NCBI RefSeq assembly: GCF_052030545.1
Contig: NZ_JBPDIH010000005.1
Location: 248,001-312,000 of the forward strand
Reading direction: 5' to 3'
Source of the DNA: CANMXU01 sp052030545
Lineage (GTDB): Bacteria; Pseudomonadota; Gammaproteobacteria; Enterobacterales; Alteromonadaceae
DNA: 64,000 nt
The notes beneath the pieces were generated by a model. It saw only the letters and a list, made by a program, of their open reading frames with translations. It did not search any database and was not told where the DNA came from. The position numbers and the translations under genes are program-made. Below are positions 18,895-26,933 of this stretch, in pieces. Within the stretch, counting starts at the first letter, position 1. Each line of letters opens with the position of its first letter.

Positions 18895-19809
18895 CTAGTT
18901 TCCTAAAGACTGTGATTGAATAAAGTTGTAAACATCGTTCTCGCTTGGGTGAAAAGTTCGTCCACCTAAATATTGAGCAACAATCGCGGCATAAGCTGAG
19001 GCAAATTGCATACGTTGCTCTAGTTTTTTTCCGTTCAATAATGCATAGCTATATGCGCCGTGGAATGAATCTCCACAGCCTGTGGTATCAACAACTGTGG
19101 TATTAAATGCACTTTGATGAACAATGCCTGTTGCCGTTAACGCCCAACTTCCGTTTGCGCCATCGGTAATGATTAATTGACCTTGACTCATGGTAGCTAG
19201 CCGGTCAAAGCACTGGTTAAGGTCGTCGCTTTGGGCAATAAATTGCGCACATTCAAGCGGCAAAATGCAGTGCTGACCCAGTGATAACATTTCCGTAAGC
19301 TTGCTGCGTTCACCGGCTTCAATATCTAATACCGAAGTAACACCCAGTTTTTTAGCACATTTAAGCAATTCAATATTGCCGTCAATGTCGTAGCCATCAA
19401 CAAAAAGTAAATCGACATTAGCAAGCCATTGTTCATTTACATCTTCTTGTTCAAGCGCTTGATAATTATTTAACGAATAAAAGACGGTACGTTCGCCGTT
19501 TTGAGCATTAACTTCGACAAGCGCGACGGCAGGGTCATGATTTTCATTTAATATCATTAACGAAGTATCAACAGCGCAGCGCTCAAGTTCACTTATGGCA
19601 ATTTTATTGAGTGTGCTTTGCCCAACATAACCCACAAATGAAGTTGCTGCGCCAAGGGTCGACATAACACATGCAGCATTTCCAGCCGGCGCCCCGCCTT
19701 GGATCACTAAATGGTCAACTTGTTGTTTACCGCCGAGCTTTATCTCGTTTGGTAAGGTCACCAATAAATCAACCACATTAAGCCCTGAAACAATTACCTT
19801 TGCTTTCAT
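18895..19809 (-). CDS. PfkB-family sugar kinase
   Basis: Ribokinase-like carbohydrate kinase, about 304 residues from the ATG at 19809. That start is preferred over an ATG 72 bases upstream (19881) because it has GAGG five bases before it and fits the family N-terminus KVIVSGLNVVDLLV. The family signatures are GGAPAGNAACVMSTLGA near the N-terminus and DTTGCGDSFHGAY near the C-terminus with the catalytic base D247. It is the first gene of an operon with the isomerase and aldolase, and is divergent from an AraC-type regulator. By position it should phosphorylate the ketose made by the isomerase at C1. Confidence 0.9.
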   Translation of the reverse strand: MKAKVIVSGLNVVDLLVTLPNEIKLGGKQQVDHLVIQGGAPAGNAACVMSTLGAATSFVGYVGQSTLNKIAISELERCAVDTSLMILNENHDPAVALVEVNAQNGERTVFYSLNNYQALEQEDVNEQWLANVDLLFVDGYDIDGNIELLKCAKKLGVTSVLDIEAGERSKLTEMLSLGQHCILPLECAQFIAQSDDLNQCFDRLATMSQGQLIITDGANGSWALTATGIVHQSAFNTTVVDTTGCGDSFHGAYSYALLNGKKLEQRMQFASAYAAIVAQYLGGRTFHPSENDVYNFIQSQSLGN

Positions 19810-19977
19810 ACAAGCCTCAAACCTCATCATTAAACTTGAGCTAACAATAAGGTAAAAGCGAGAGCAACTATAAATACTCATTCTGGAAAAACATGTACTA
19901 TTTTGTCCAGAGCAAATGTTTGACTATCAATGAAGATTCTCATTTAATATAAACAAGCTTTATAAAAGGAAAAATGA

Positions 19978-20862
19978 ATGAAAGCTGTTCTAGAACACAT
20001 AACTAAAGACGTTAGGCAGTCTTTTCATTACGCAAATTTTGAGCATTATCAATTCAATTCGCCTTGGCATTATCACCCACAATGGGAATTGACCTATATC
20101 AAAAAAGGTACAGGTATTGCGTACATTGGCAATACTATTCGAAATTTTTGTGCTGGTGAGTTAGTACTGGTTGGTCGTAATTTGCCACATTGTTGGCGCA
20201 GTGAAGCCAACAAACAAGTGAGCGACGAACTAGGTGTCGCCTCAACTTTTATTCAATGGGATGAACACTTGCTCGGCGAGAATTGGTTACAAAAACCAGA
20301 GTTTGAATCGATTGCCAATTTATTAGATAGAAGTCATCAAGGAATATTGTTCTCAGCTAAAGCAAGCAACGCACTGGTAAAGCAACTGGAAAACCTTAAG
20401 CGACTATCTTCATTTGAACGCTTATGGCAATTTATTGAGATATTACAAGCACTCAGCCAGATTGACGCCGAAAAGATCAGTCACGAAGCGGAGTTTGAAA
20501 TTAATCATCAAGCGTCAAAACGCATTGAAAACCTAATCGCTTTTGTCGAGCAAAACTATCAAAACTCGATAACCGCTGACGACTTAGCCAAAATAACCCA
20601 CCTTACCCCTTCATCTTTTTCGAAATTTTTTAAGAAAGTCTTTAATAAAACATTTACCACGTACCTGAATGAATATCGCATCAGTCAAGCCTGCATTTTA
20701 TTAAGAAATAGTGATAAAGCGGTAGAAGACATTGCTTTTTTATGTGGCTATAACAACATGGCTTTTTTTCATCGACGTTTTAAAAAGCAAATGAAAACTA
20801 GCCCTGCAGTTTATCGTCGGCAGTTGGCCTTAATTTCAACAAGCGAATTAAAAGGGAGTTGA
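19978..20862 (+). CDS. AraC-family regulator with cupin sensor domain
   Basis: Transcription regulator of 294 residues. The N-terminal half is a cupin-type sugar-sensing domain (NSPWHYHPQWELTYIKKGTG, then GELVLVGRNLPHCW). The C-terminal third holds two helix-turn-helix motifs (SITADDLAKITHLTPSSFSKFFKKV and AVEDIAFLCGYNNMAFFHRRFKK region, about residues 190-275). It is divergent from the kinase-isomerase-aldolase operon and convergent with a second AraC regulator 11 bp away. It probably activates the divergent operon when the sugar is present. Sequence blocks are shared with the second regulator, suggesting an old duplication. Confidence 0.93.
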   Translation: MKAVLEHITKDVRQSFHYANFEHYQFNSPWHYHPQWELTYIKKGTGIAYIGNTIRNFCAGELVLVGRNLPHCWRSEANKQVSDELGVASTFIQWDEHLLGENWLQKPEFESIANLLDRSHQGILFSAKASNALVKQLENLKRLSSFERLWQFIEILQALSQIDAEKISHEAEFEINHQASKRIENLIAFVEQNYQNSITADDLAKITHLTPSSFSKFFKKVFNKTFTTYLNEYRISQACILLRNSDKAVEDIAFLCGYNNMAFFHRRFKKQMKTSPAVYRRQLALISTSELKGS

Positions 20863-20873
20863 TTGAAAATAAG

Positions 20874-21722
20874 CTAGTTGACCAGTTTACGGAAGTTTTC
20901 TCGAAAATGGGTGGGTGACGTGCCTTTAACCTTTTTAAAGTATCGGTTAAAACTACTAATATTAGAAAAGCCAACATCGTAAGCCACTTTTAGTATTGAA
21001 TCTTCACTTTGAATTAACCTAGTTGCCGCCTCTTCAATGCGCTTGTCATTTAGGTATTGCAAAAACGTTTTACTGGTCGCTTTTTTAAAACTTCGACAAA
21101 ATGCCGTTTTTGTTAAGTTGGTAATTTCCGCAATTTCTTCTAGGTCAATGCTACAAAAATAATTGGCATTTACCCAGTCTATCGCCGCATTTAGTTTATG
21201 AGACTCGAGTTGGCTGCCCGTAAACGACTGGGTTGGTATGATTTGTTCAATGTTTTCAAGCTGGCTAATATTGGTTAGTAAGGTTAACAAGTGAACAACA
21301 GACAAAGCACCTTTAGAAATACAGGTATTTTCAATGATCTTTTCCACGTGAGATTCATTGCTTTTAATTCTTAAGCCAAATTTCGCACTTTCTAATAACT
21401 TGCCGATAGTTCGAAACTCCGGAATATGAAAAAAGGTTTCGCCAAAGCAAGTGCCGCTAAATTGAATAACAAGTGAGCGCACTTGCTCATCACCTTCAGC
21501 ACTAATAAACGAGTGCGGTGTATTAGCGCCTAATATAAAAATATCACCTTCGTTAAATTCACACGCTTGATCATTCACTAATAAAGTACCACTGCCTTTA
21601 TTAACTAAAACAATTTCATGCTCAACGTGAAAATGATACGGATGATCAAAAGACGGTCCTTCATACAAGTAAGCACTAAACGAGCCCGATTGATATAAAA
21701 CGTCTTCTTTTATTGCTTTCAT
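20874..21722 (-). CDS. AraC-family regulator with cupin sensor domain
   Basis: Second AraC-type regulator, 282 residues. The cupin domain carries HPYHFHVEHEIVLVNKGSG and GDIFILGANTPHSF; the helix-turn-helix part carries IDLEEIAEITNLTKTAFCRSF and ILKVAYDVGFSNISSFNRYF. It is divergent from the aldehyde dehydrogenase-kinase-enolase operon, 309 bp away, and convergent with the other AraC gene. The pair thus sits at the centre of two mirror-image divergons. The likely role is control of the operon at 22032. Confidence 0.93.
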   Translation of the reverse strand: MKAIKEDVLYQSGSFSAYLYEGPSFDHPYHFHVEHEIVLVNKGSGTLLVNDQACEFNEGDIFILGANTPHSFISAEGDEQVRSLVIQFSGTCFGETFFHIPEFRTIGKLLESAKFGLRIKSNESHVEKIIENTCISKGALSVVHLLTLLTNISQLENIEQIIPTQSFTGSQLESHKLNAAIDWVNANYFCSIDLEEIAEITNLTKTAFCRSFKKATSKTFLQYLNDKRIEEAATRLIQSEDSILKVAYDVGFSNISSFNRYFKKVKGTSPTHFRENFRKLVN

Positions 21723-22031
21723 AAAAATATTTTAACTTATTAATAACGATATAATTTTTCACCAACATTTGTTTATTATGATGCTGAAAATCAAGCTAGT
21801 TTGATGTCACATAATGAACGAATTACGGTTAAAGATCATCTACAGAAAGCTAATTTTTAGTCAAATTCACCGGTAAATACCACCCTGAAACAATCAATCT
21901 GATAATTTTAGCCTTGCATCGGCTATTTTTAGCCGCTTCATTTTTATCCGATAATGGCAAAGTAAAAATACAACAAGAAGATCGCACATTACAAACCACA
22001 CCATATTCGATGAATAAGTTGGGAGATAACA
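21723..22031. promoter_or_regulatory. Divergent promoter region with a small hairpin
   Basis: Lies between the second AraC gene and the aldehyde dehydrogenase operon and must hold both promoters. CGGCTA (21920-21925) and TAGCCG (21930-21935) form a short hairpin with a TTTT loop, followed by CTTCATTTTTATCC. It could act as a weak attenuator in the leader of the operon. TTGGGAG just before 22032 is a good ribosome site. Confidence 0.4.
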
Positions 22032-23510
22032 ATGACAAAAGCCAAATTAAGTAAATCTACACTCGATTTTTTAGAACCAATGCAATTACCCTTTTTTTCA
22101 AATGGTGATTGGCAAACATCAGCGCAAGCAATAGATGTAATTGATCCGGCTACCAGCGAAAAAATCGCATCTGTTTCTCTAGCAAGTGCCCGAGATATTG
22201 ACCAAGCGATAGACAGTGCTGCAAATGCTTTTACCGCCTGGTCAACGCAAAGCATTACTTTAAGAACCCGTTGTTTACGTAATCTTGCACAACTCATTCA
22301 ACGAGATGAACAAATACTCGCTGAACTCGAATGTATCGATGTTGGCAAGCCAATTAGCGCAGCATTAGAGTTTGATGTGCCATTTGCTGCAGATTGCTTT
22401 TCATATTTTGCCAATGTCGCTGAAGATTTTGAATACACCAGCAATAACAACCTAACTACAACAGACAGTCACGTCGTTAAACTTCCTTATGGCGTTGCAG
22501 GTTTTGTATTTCCTTGGAATTTTCCACTGACCTTATGTGCTTGGGGTATCGCGCCGGCACTCGCTGCGGGTAACACCGTCGTAGTAAAACCCGCGTCTGA
22601 AACACCTTTGTCTAGTCTATATTTGGCAAAACTATGCCAAGAAGCAGGCTTTCCCGCAGGTGTAGTAAATATATTGCCTGGTCAAGGCTCTGTTGCGGGC
22701 GAAGCACTAATTTCGAGTCAAAAAATTAAACTCATGTCATTCACTGGTTCAACCGCTGTCGGTAAACATGTTGCTGAAGTATGTGGTCGAAATCTAGTGC
22801 CAGCAAAATTAGAGCTTGGCGGTAAAGGCGCAGCAATCGTCTGTAATGATGCCAATGTTGATCATGCAGTAGAAAACCTATCTGGTGCAGTTACCCTAAA
22901 CGCTGGACAAGTTTGTTGTACCGCATCTCGCTGGTACATTCATGAAGACATCTACCAAGAATTTGTTGATAAAGCCAAAGCAAAATATCAATCAACTAAA
23001 GTACTTAATGGTGCGCATCCAGAAGCAGAAATGGGCCCTATTTGTACCGAAAAACAACTTAGTCAAGTGCTTAATTGTATTAAGGAGGCAAAAGAGCAAG
23101 GTGCAAAAGTGCTTTGTGGCGGCAATCGAATAACCCATGGCGAATATGCGAACGGTTATTTCATTGAACCAACCCTACTAGCAGGCTCAGACGATAATAC
23201 ATGGGCGCAAGAAGAAATATTTGGGCCTGTTGCCTTTTTACTCAAATTTAGCGATGAAGACGAAGTTATTAACCGAGCGAACCAAAATCCGTATGGTTTA
23301 GCCAATAGTGTCTGGACAACCGATAGCGATAAAGCCATAAAGCTCGCCCACAGCTTAGTTGGCGGTAATAGCTGGATCAATGCACACAATGTATTTGAAT
23401 ACGGACTCAATTATGGTGCCTGTAATCAAAGTGGTTGTGGCGGCGGGGTAAATAGTGTCGCAACATTTGAAGGCTATTTACGTCATCAATCGATCGCATC
23501 TGTTCGTTAA
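22032..23510 (+). CDS. NAD(P)-dependent aldehyde dehydrogenase
   Basis: Aldehyde dehydrogenase superfamily enzyme, 492 residues, usual length. It converts an aldehyde to its acid. Visible signatures are the cofactor and oxyanion region FPWNFPLTL, the cofactor stretch KPASETPLSS, FTGSTAVGK, the general base Glu in LELGGKGA, and the catalytic C295 in NAGQVCCTASR. It leads an operon with an APH-family kinase (12-bp gap) and an enolase paralogue (11-bp overlap). By context the aldehyde may be the one released by the class II aldolase encoded in the mirror-image operon; this is inference. The sequence most resembles betaine/amino-aldehyde type dehydrogenases, which does not fix the substrate. Confidence 0.92.
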   Translation: MTKAKLSKSTLDFLEPMQLPFFSNGDWQTSAQAIDVIDPATSEKIASVSLASARDIDQAIDSAANAFTAWSTQSITLRTRCLRNLAQLIQRDEQILAELECIDVGKPISAALEFDVPFAADCFSYFANVAEDFEYTSNNNLTTTDSHVVKLPYGVAGFVFPWNFPLTLCAWGIAPALAAGNTVVVKPASETPLSSLYLAKLCQEAGFPAGVVNILPGQGSVAGEALISSQKIKLMSFTGSTAVGKHVAEVCGRNLVPAKLELGGKGAAIVCNDANVDHAVENLSGAVTLNAGQVCCTASRWYIHEDIYQEFVDKAKAKYQSTKVLNGAHPEAEMGPICTEKQLSQVLNCIKEAKEQGAKVLCGGNRITHGEYANGYFIEPTLLAGSDDNTWAQEEIFGPVAFLLKFSDEDEVINRANQNPYGLANSVWTTDSDKAIKLAHSLVGGNSWINAHNVFEYGLNYGACNQSGCGGGVNSVATFEGYLRHQSIASVR

Positions 23511-23522
23511 TAAGGGCTCAAA

Positions 23523-24491
23523 ATGATCGAACTACTGAAAGCAAAAGGGTTTGAACTGTCTAAAAATACACAACTTACATCACTTACTGGTGGCGTAAGT
23601 TGCGATATTTTTTTAGTACAAGACGGTGAAAACTGCTTTGTGGTTAAACAAGCATTAGCCAAACTCAAAGTCAAACAAGATTGGTTTGCCGACACCAACC
23701 GTAATATGTATGAGCAAAGATATTTGCAGTATTTGAACACGATATTACCACAATGTGCGCCTAAAGTGATCGCTGCATTTGAGCATGACAACTTGTTTGT
23801 GATGGAGTATTTAGGAAATCAACATCAAGACTGGAAAAAACGGCTATTACAAAAAGAGTTTTGTTCGCAAACCGCACATCTTATTGGCTATGCTTTAGGC
23901 GTTATTCATCAAAAAAGTTGGCTTGATCCGATTGCCAAGGATCAGTTTGACTCAGACGATAATTTCAAAGAACTTAGGCTTGCCCCATACTTTGAGACAC
24001 TTGCCGACAGTTATCCAGAACAGCGCCCTGCTATTTCGGCATTGTGTCAAAAGATAGCTGGACGAAAGTTATGTTTAGTACATGGTGATTTCAGTCCTAA
24101 AAACATTTTAGTGAAAAAAGGAGATGTCAAAATAATTGATTGCGAAGTGGCATGGTTTGGCGATCCAGCTTTTGATGTTGCTTTTATGTTGCATCACCTA
24201 TTTTTAAAATATTTTCACTTTAACGATCCTGCGCTACTTAAACTCAGTCGGACATTTATTAACGCTTATCAATCGGCGCTAACGCCTGTTTACTTAACTG
24301 ATGTGCCCTTTGATCATATTGCCAACATTACGGCACTTTTGATGTTGGCCAGAATCGATGGAAAATCACCTGTTGAATATTTAAGCCAACAAGAAAAAAA
24401 ACAGGTACGAAAATTTGCACTTACGTTATTTGCTCAAAAAATAACGACCTATCACGAATTAGAAAAAGAGATACAACAACATGAAAATTAA
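23523..24491 (+). CDS. APH/choline kinase-family small-molecule kinase
   Basis: Cytoplasmic kinase of 322 residues with a protein-kinase-like fold. The catalytic loop is LVHGDFSPKNILV with D189 and N194, and the metal-binding Asp is D206 in IIDCEVAWFGDPAFDVA. A glycine-containing loop SLTGGVSCDIFLV and a Lys in FVVKQAL mark the nucleotide-binding part. This family phosphorylates hydroxyls of aminoglycosides, choline, methylthioribose and various metabolites. Its place between an aldehyde dehydrogenase and an enolase paralogue suggests that it phosphorylates a hydroxy-acid, giving the 2-phospho-acid an enolase would need. The enolase gene starts inside its last codons, so the two are translationally coupled. 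Antibiotic resistance is unlikely from this setting. Confidence 0.85.
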   Translation: MIELLKAKGFELSKNTQLTSLTGGVSCDIFLVQDGENCFVVKQALAKLKVKQDWFADTNRNMYEQRYLQYLNTILPQCAPKVIAAFEHDNLFVMEYLGNQHQDWKKRLLQKEFCSQTAHLIGYALGVIHQKSWLDPIAKDQFDSDDNFKELRLAPYFETLADSYPEQRPAISALCQKIAGRKLCLVHGDFSPKNILVKKGDVKIIDCEVAWFGDPAFDVAFMLHHLFLKYFHFNDPALLKLSRTFINAYQSALTPVYLTDVPFDHIANITALLMLARIDGKSPVEYLSQQEKKQVRKFALTLFAQKITTYHELEKEIQQHEN

Positions 24492-25770
24492 AGATATCGA
24501 TGCATACCAAATATTCGACTCTCGTGGTCAACCCACTGTTGAAGCCGTTGTTACTTTAGAAAATGGCGTTAAAGGCTTTGGGTTAGTACCTTCGGGTGCA
24601 TCAACAGGGCAATTTGAAGCCATAGAATTACGTGATGGCGACCCTAAATGCTTTGCCGGAAAATCGGTTAAACAAGCGATAGCGCATATCAAAGGTGAAC
24701 TTGCACATTTAGTTGTTGGTTTAGATGTAAGCGAGCAACGATTGATAGACAAAAGTATGTGTGAGCTTGACGGTACCGACAATAAATCACGCCTTGGCGC
24801 AAATGCAATTTTAGGTATTTCTTTAGCCGTGGCGAATGCCAACGCAAAACATTTAGAGCAGCCTTTATACCAAACGCTAGACAATCACTGCGATAACAGC
24901 CTTATCCCGTTGCCAGAAATTCAACTCGTTGGCGGCGGCGCTCATGCTCAGTGGTGCACAGATATTCAAGACTTTTTACTTATTGTTAATGGCGCGAAAA
25001 GCTATCAAGAATGTTTAGAAGTTACCTATAACGTATATCAGCAAGGTGAAAAACTTTTGAAAGCACGCGGCTTATTAGCCGGTTGTGCAGACGAAGGCGG
25101 CTTTTGGCCAAACTTTAATTCGCATGAAGAAATTTTTGAATTTGTAATTGAAGCTATAGAAAAAGCCAATTATGTACCGGGCAAGGATGTATCGCTTTCT
25201 TTAGATATTGCCGCGAGTGATTTATACCGAGATAACAAATATCACCTACCACTAGATGGCAAATCATATTCACCTGAACAATTTTTGCAGCTTATTTTAA
25301 ACTGGTGTGAAAAATATCATGTATTGTCAATTGAAGATCCTTTTGCTGATACAGATGAGCCTATGTGGCAAGCACTTACAGAACAAATAGGCGATAAAGT
25401 ACAAATTATTGGCGACGATTTATTTACCACCAACAAAGTTCGCATTCAGCACGGTATTGAAAATAAACTCGCCAACAGCGTACTTATTAAGCTTAATCAG
25501 ATTGGCACCGTAAGTGAAACCATAGATGCAATACGTTTAACGCAATCAGCCGGTTGGCTGCCTGTTGTGTCGGCGCGTTCAGGGGAAACGGAAGATGCTT
25601 TTATTAGCCATTTAGCCGTAGCAACTAACGCGGGGCAACTCAAAGTTGGCTCTTTTACACGCAGCGAACGCATGGTGAAATGGAATGAACTTATTCGTAT
25701 TCAACATCAGCAATCCTTACGTGCAAAGTTTATTGGTGGTGAAATATATCAATCACTCACCAAAGGTTAG
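24481..25770 (+). CDS. Enolase paralogue with altered active-site residues
   Basis: Member of the true enolase clade, 429 residues, with the full N-terminal and barrel domains. Conserved features: the SGASTG loop, substrate H155, E205 (DEGG), metal ligands D242, E285 and D312, base K337 (LIKLNQIG) and K388 (LKVGS). Two changes stand out. The SHRSGETED motif reads SARSGETED, so the usual active-site His (H373 in yeast numbering) is A365; and IQEF reads IQDF, so yeast E168 becomes D164. Both residues contact substrate in classical enolase. It sits in an operon with a kinase and an aldehyde dehydrogenase rather than near pyrG. I infer a 2-phospho-acid dehydratase acting on something other than normal 2-phosphoglycerate. 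Confidence 0.88.
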   Translation: MKIKDIDAYQIFDSRGQPTVEAVVTLENGVKGFGLVPSGASTGQFEAIELRDGDPKCFAGKSVKQAIAHIKGELAHLVVGLDVSEQRLIDKSMCELDGTDNKSRLGANAILGISLAVANANAKHLEQPLYQTLDNHCDNSLIPLPEIQLVGGGAHAQWCTDIQDFLLIVNGAKSYQECLEVTYNVYQQGEKLLKARGLLAGCADEGGFWPNFNSHEEIFEFVIEAIEKANYVPGKDVSLSLDIAASDLYRDNKYHLPLDGKSYSPEQFLQLILNWCEKYHVLSIEDPFADTDEPMWQALTEQIGDKVQIIGDDLFTTNKVRIQHGIENKLANSVLIKLNQIGTVSETIDAIRLTQSAGWLPVVSARSGETEDAFISHLAVATNAGQLKVGSFTRSERMVKWNELIRIQHQQSLRAKFIGGEIYQSLTKG

Positions 25771-25793
25771 GTTACAAACTTAACGGTATACTC

Positions 25794-25826
25794 AAAGAGC
25801 TGATAGCCATAGGTTATTAGCTCTTT
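25794..25826. terminator. Bidirectional terminator between enolase and GH16 genes
   Basis: AAAGAGCT (25794-25801) pairs with AGCTCTTT (25819-25826), and the stem continues inward with one wobble and one mismatch through GATAGCC/GGTTATT. It lies between the convergent stop codons at 25770 and 25839. Confidence 0.7.
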
Positions 25827-25838
25827 ACGATAATTTTA

Positions 25839-26870
25839 CTACTTTCCAAGCTGATGCGGCTTTTGCCATACGCGAATATAGTCCACTTCAAAGTCGACGA
25901 CGCCATCGTCTTTTTTACCTTCGGGACTATTTTTTTCTAAATCCGCTTTACTGTTGGGGTAACCGTGCCAAGCAAATGTTTCCATGTCTAACCATAAGTT
26001 AATCGGTTTGGTTGCCACATAACCGTTATAATTTTTTGGCAGACCTTCGCGATTTTTATGCGCCCACTCGGTAACTTGCTCTGCAGTAACCGAGGAAAAT
26101 AATTTGCCGTCGATATAATAGTTGACGCCGTTTTCATGCCATTCAATGCCGTAAACGTGAAAATCGTCAGCTACTCTAAAACCTAATTGCTTGCGTTCGG
26201 TATAGCTAGGCTTTCCGCCAACCGGCTTTTTCCAGTCGCGAATTGACCACCACAATTCACTATCAAGGTGTGCTTTATTAGGGTCTTCTCGGCTGTCACC
26301 AAAAGACTCAAAAAAGTCAAATTCAAGGCCATCGCCCATCGACCAAAAGGCACTGGTGATCTCGGCATCTGCCGATTTACTTCGAATTTCAATATAGCCG
26401 TAAGTAAAACCACGACGACCAATAAAACAAGGCACGGTTATGTTTTCGTGTTTCATTGGCTCACCAAAAACTGGCTTGCGCACTTCATCGCTAAACGGAA
26501 AGTCTGGCTCCCAGCGCGCTTCTAACATAAGTTTGCCATTTTCTAAGCGATAGTTTCGTCCTGAAAATTGCGACGGAGCACGGCCTTTCCAAACCCATTT
26601 ATTAGGCTTATCTGGGTGTTTATATTCTGGCTTGCCGTCTTTAAATTTACCGACAATAAACCAACGGTCTTCATCAACTTTACTGCTGTTAAATTCATCG
26701 CTGACTTGGGTATTGAGTACCCAGTTTCCTGTATTAGTCGGATCAGACAACGGCAAGTGTTGAAGCGTTGCTTTTGCCAGCGCATAAACTGGCATCGTTG
26801 CTAATAGGCAACTTGCTGCAAGCAATAGTCGCTTAAGATGATTAGCTTGGTTAACTTGATTAGCTTTCAA
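25839..26870 (-). CDS. Secreted GH16 glycoside hydrolase, agarase/porphyranase type
   Basis: Endo-acting beta-galactanase candidate, 343 residues. A signal peptide covers about residues 1-32. The start is TTG at 26870 with GGAAGGG a few bases before it; no in-frame ATG precedes the signal. The catalytic motif ExDxxE is E183-F-D185-F-F-E188, with E183 the expected nucleophile and E188 the acid/base. WKGRAPSQFSGRNY (94-107) and GYIEIRSKSADAEITSAFW match the pattern of GH16 beta-agarases and porphyranases more than laminarinases. Subfamily and whether it cuts agarose or porphyran cannot be settled by eye. No carbohydrate-binding module or PorSS sorting domain is attached. Confidence 0.88.
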   Translation of the reverse strand: MKANQVNQANHLKRLLLAASCLLATMPVYALAKATLQHLPLSDPTNTGNWVLNTQVSDEFNSSKVDEDRWFIVGKFKDGKPEYKHPDKPNKWVWKGRAPSQFSGRNYRLENGKLMLEARWEPDFPFSDEVRKPVFGEPMKHENITVPCFIGRRGFTYGYIEIRSKSADAEITSAFWSMGDGLEFDFFESFGDSREDPNKAHLDSELWWSIRDWKKPVGGKPSYTERKQLGFRVADDFHVYGIEWHENGVNYYIDGKLFSSVTAEQVTEWAHKNREGLPKNYNGYVATKPINLWLDMETFAWHGYPNSKADLEKNSPEGKKDDGVVDFEVDYIRVWQKPHQLGK

Positions 26871-26933
26871 AATACCCTTCCTTATTCTCTTTTTTAGATG
26901 TCTTAAATGTTACAGTGATAGCAATGGTTGCCA

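Noticed and set aside
23523..24491. Aminoglycoside resistance gene
   Set aside because: APH fold only; operon context is sugar catabolism, so a resistance label would be misleading.
24481..25770. Anhydrogalactonate cycloisomerase, a step in agar catabolism
   Set aside because: That enzyme is of the mandelate racemase/muconate type. This protein has the SGASTG loop, metal ligands and C-terminal motif of the true enolase clade.
16542..25770. Assigning a sulfoquinovose pathway outright
   Set aside because: The isomerase, kinase, aldolase and dehydrogenase would fit, but no sulfonate exporter, sulfoquinovosidase or sulfite-handling gene is seen. Kept only as an alternative.
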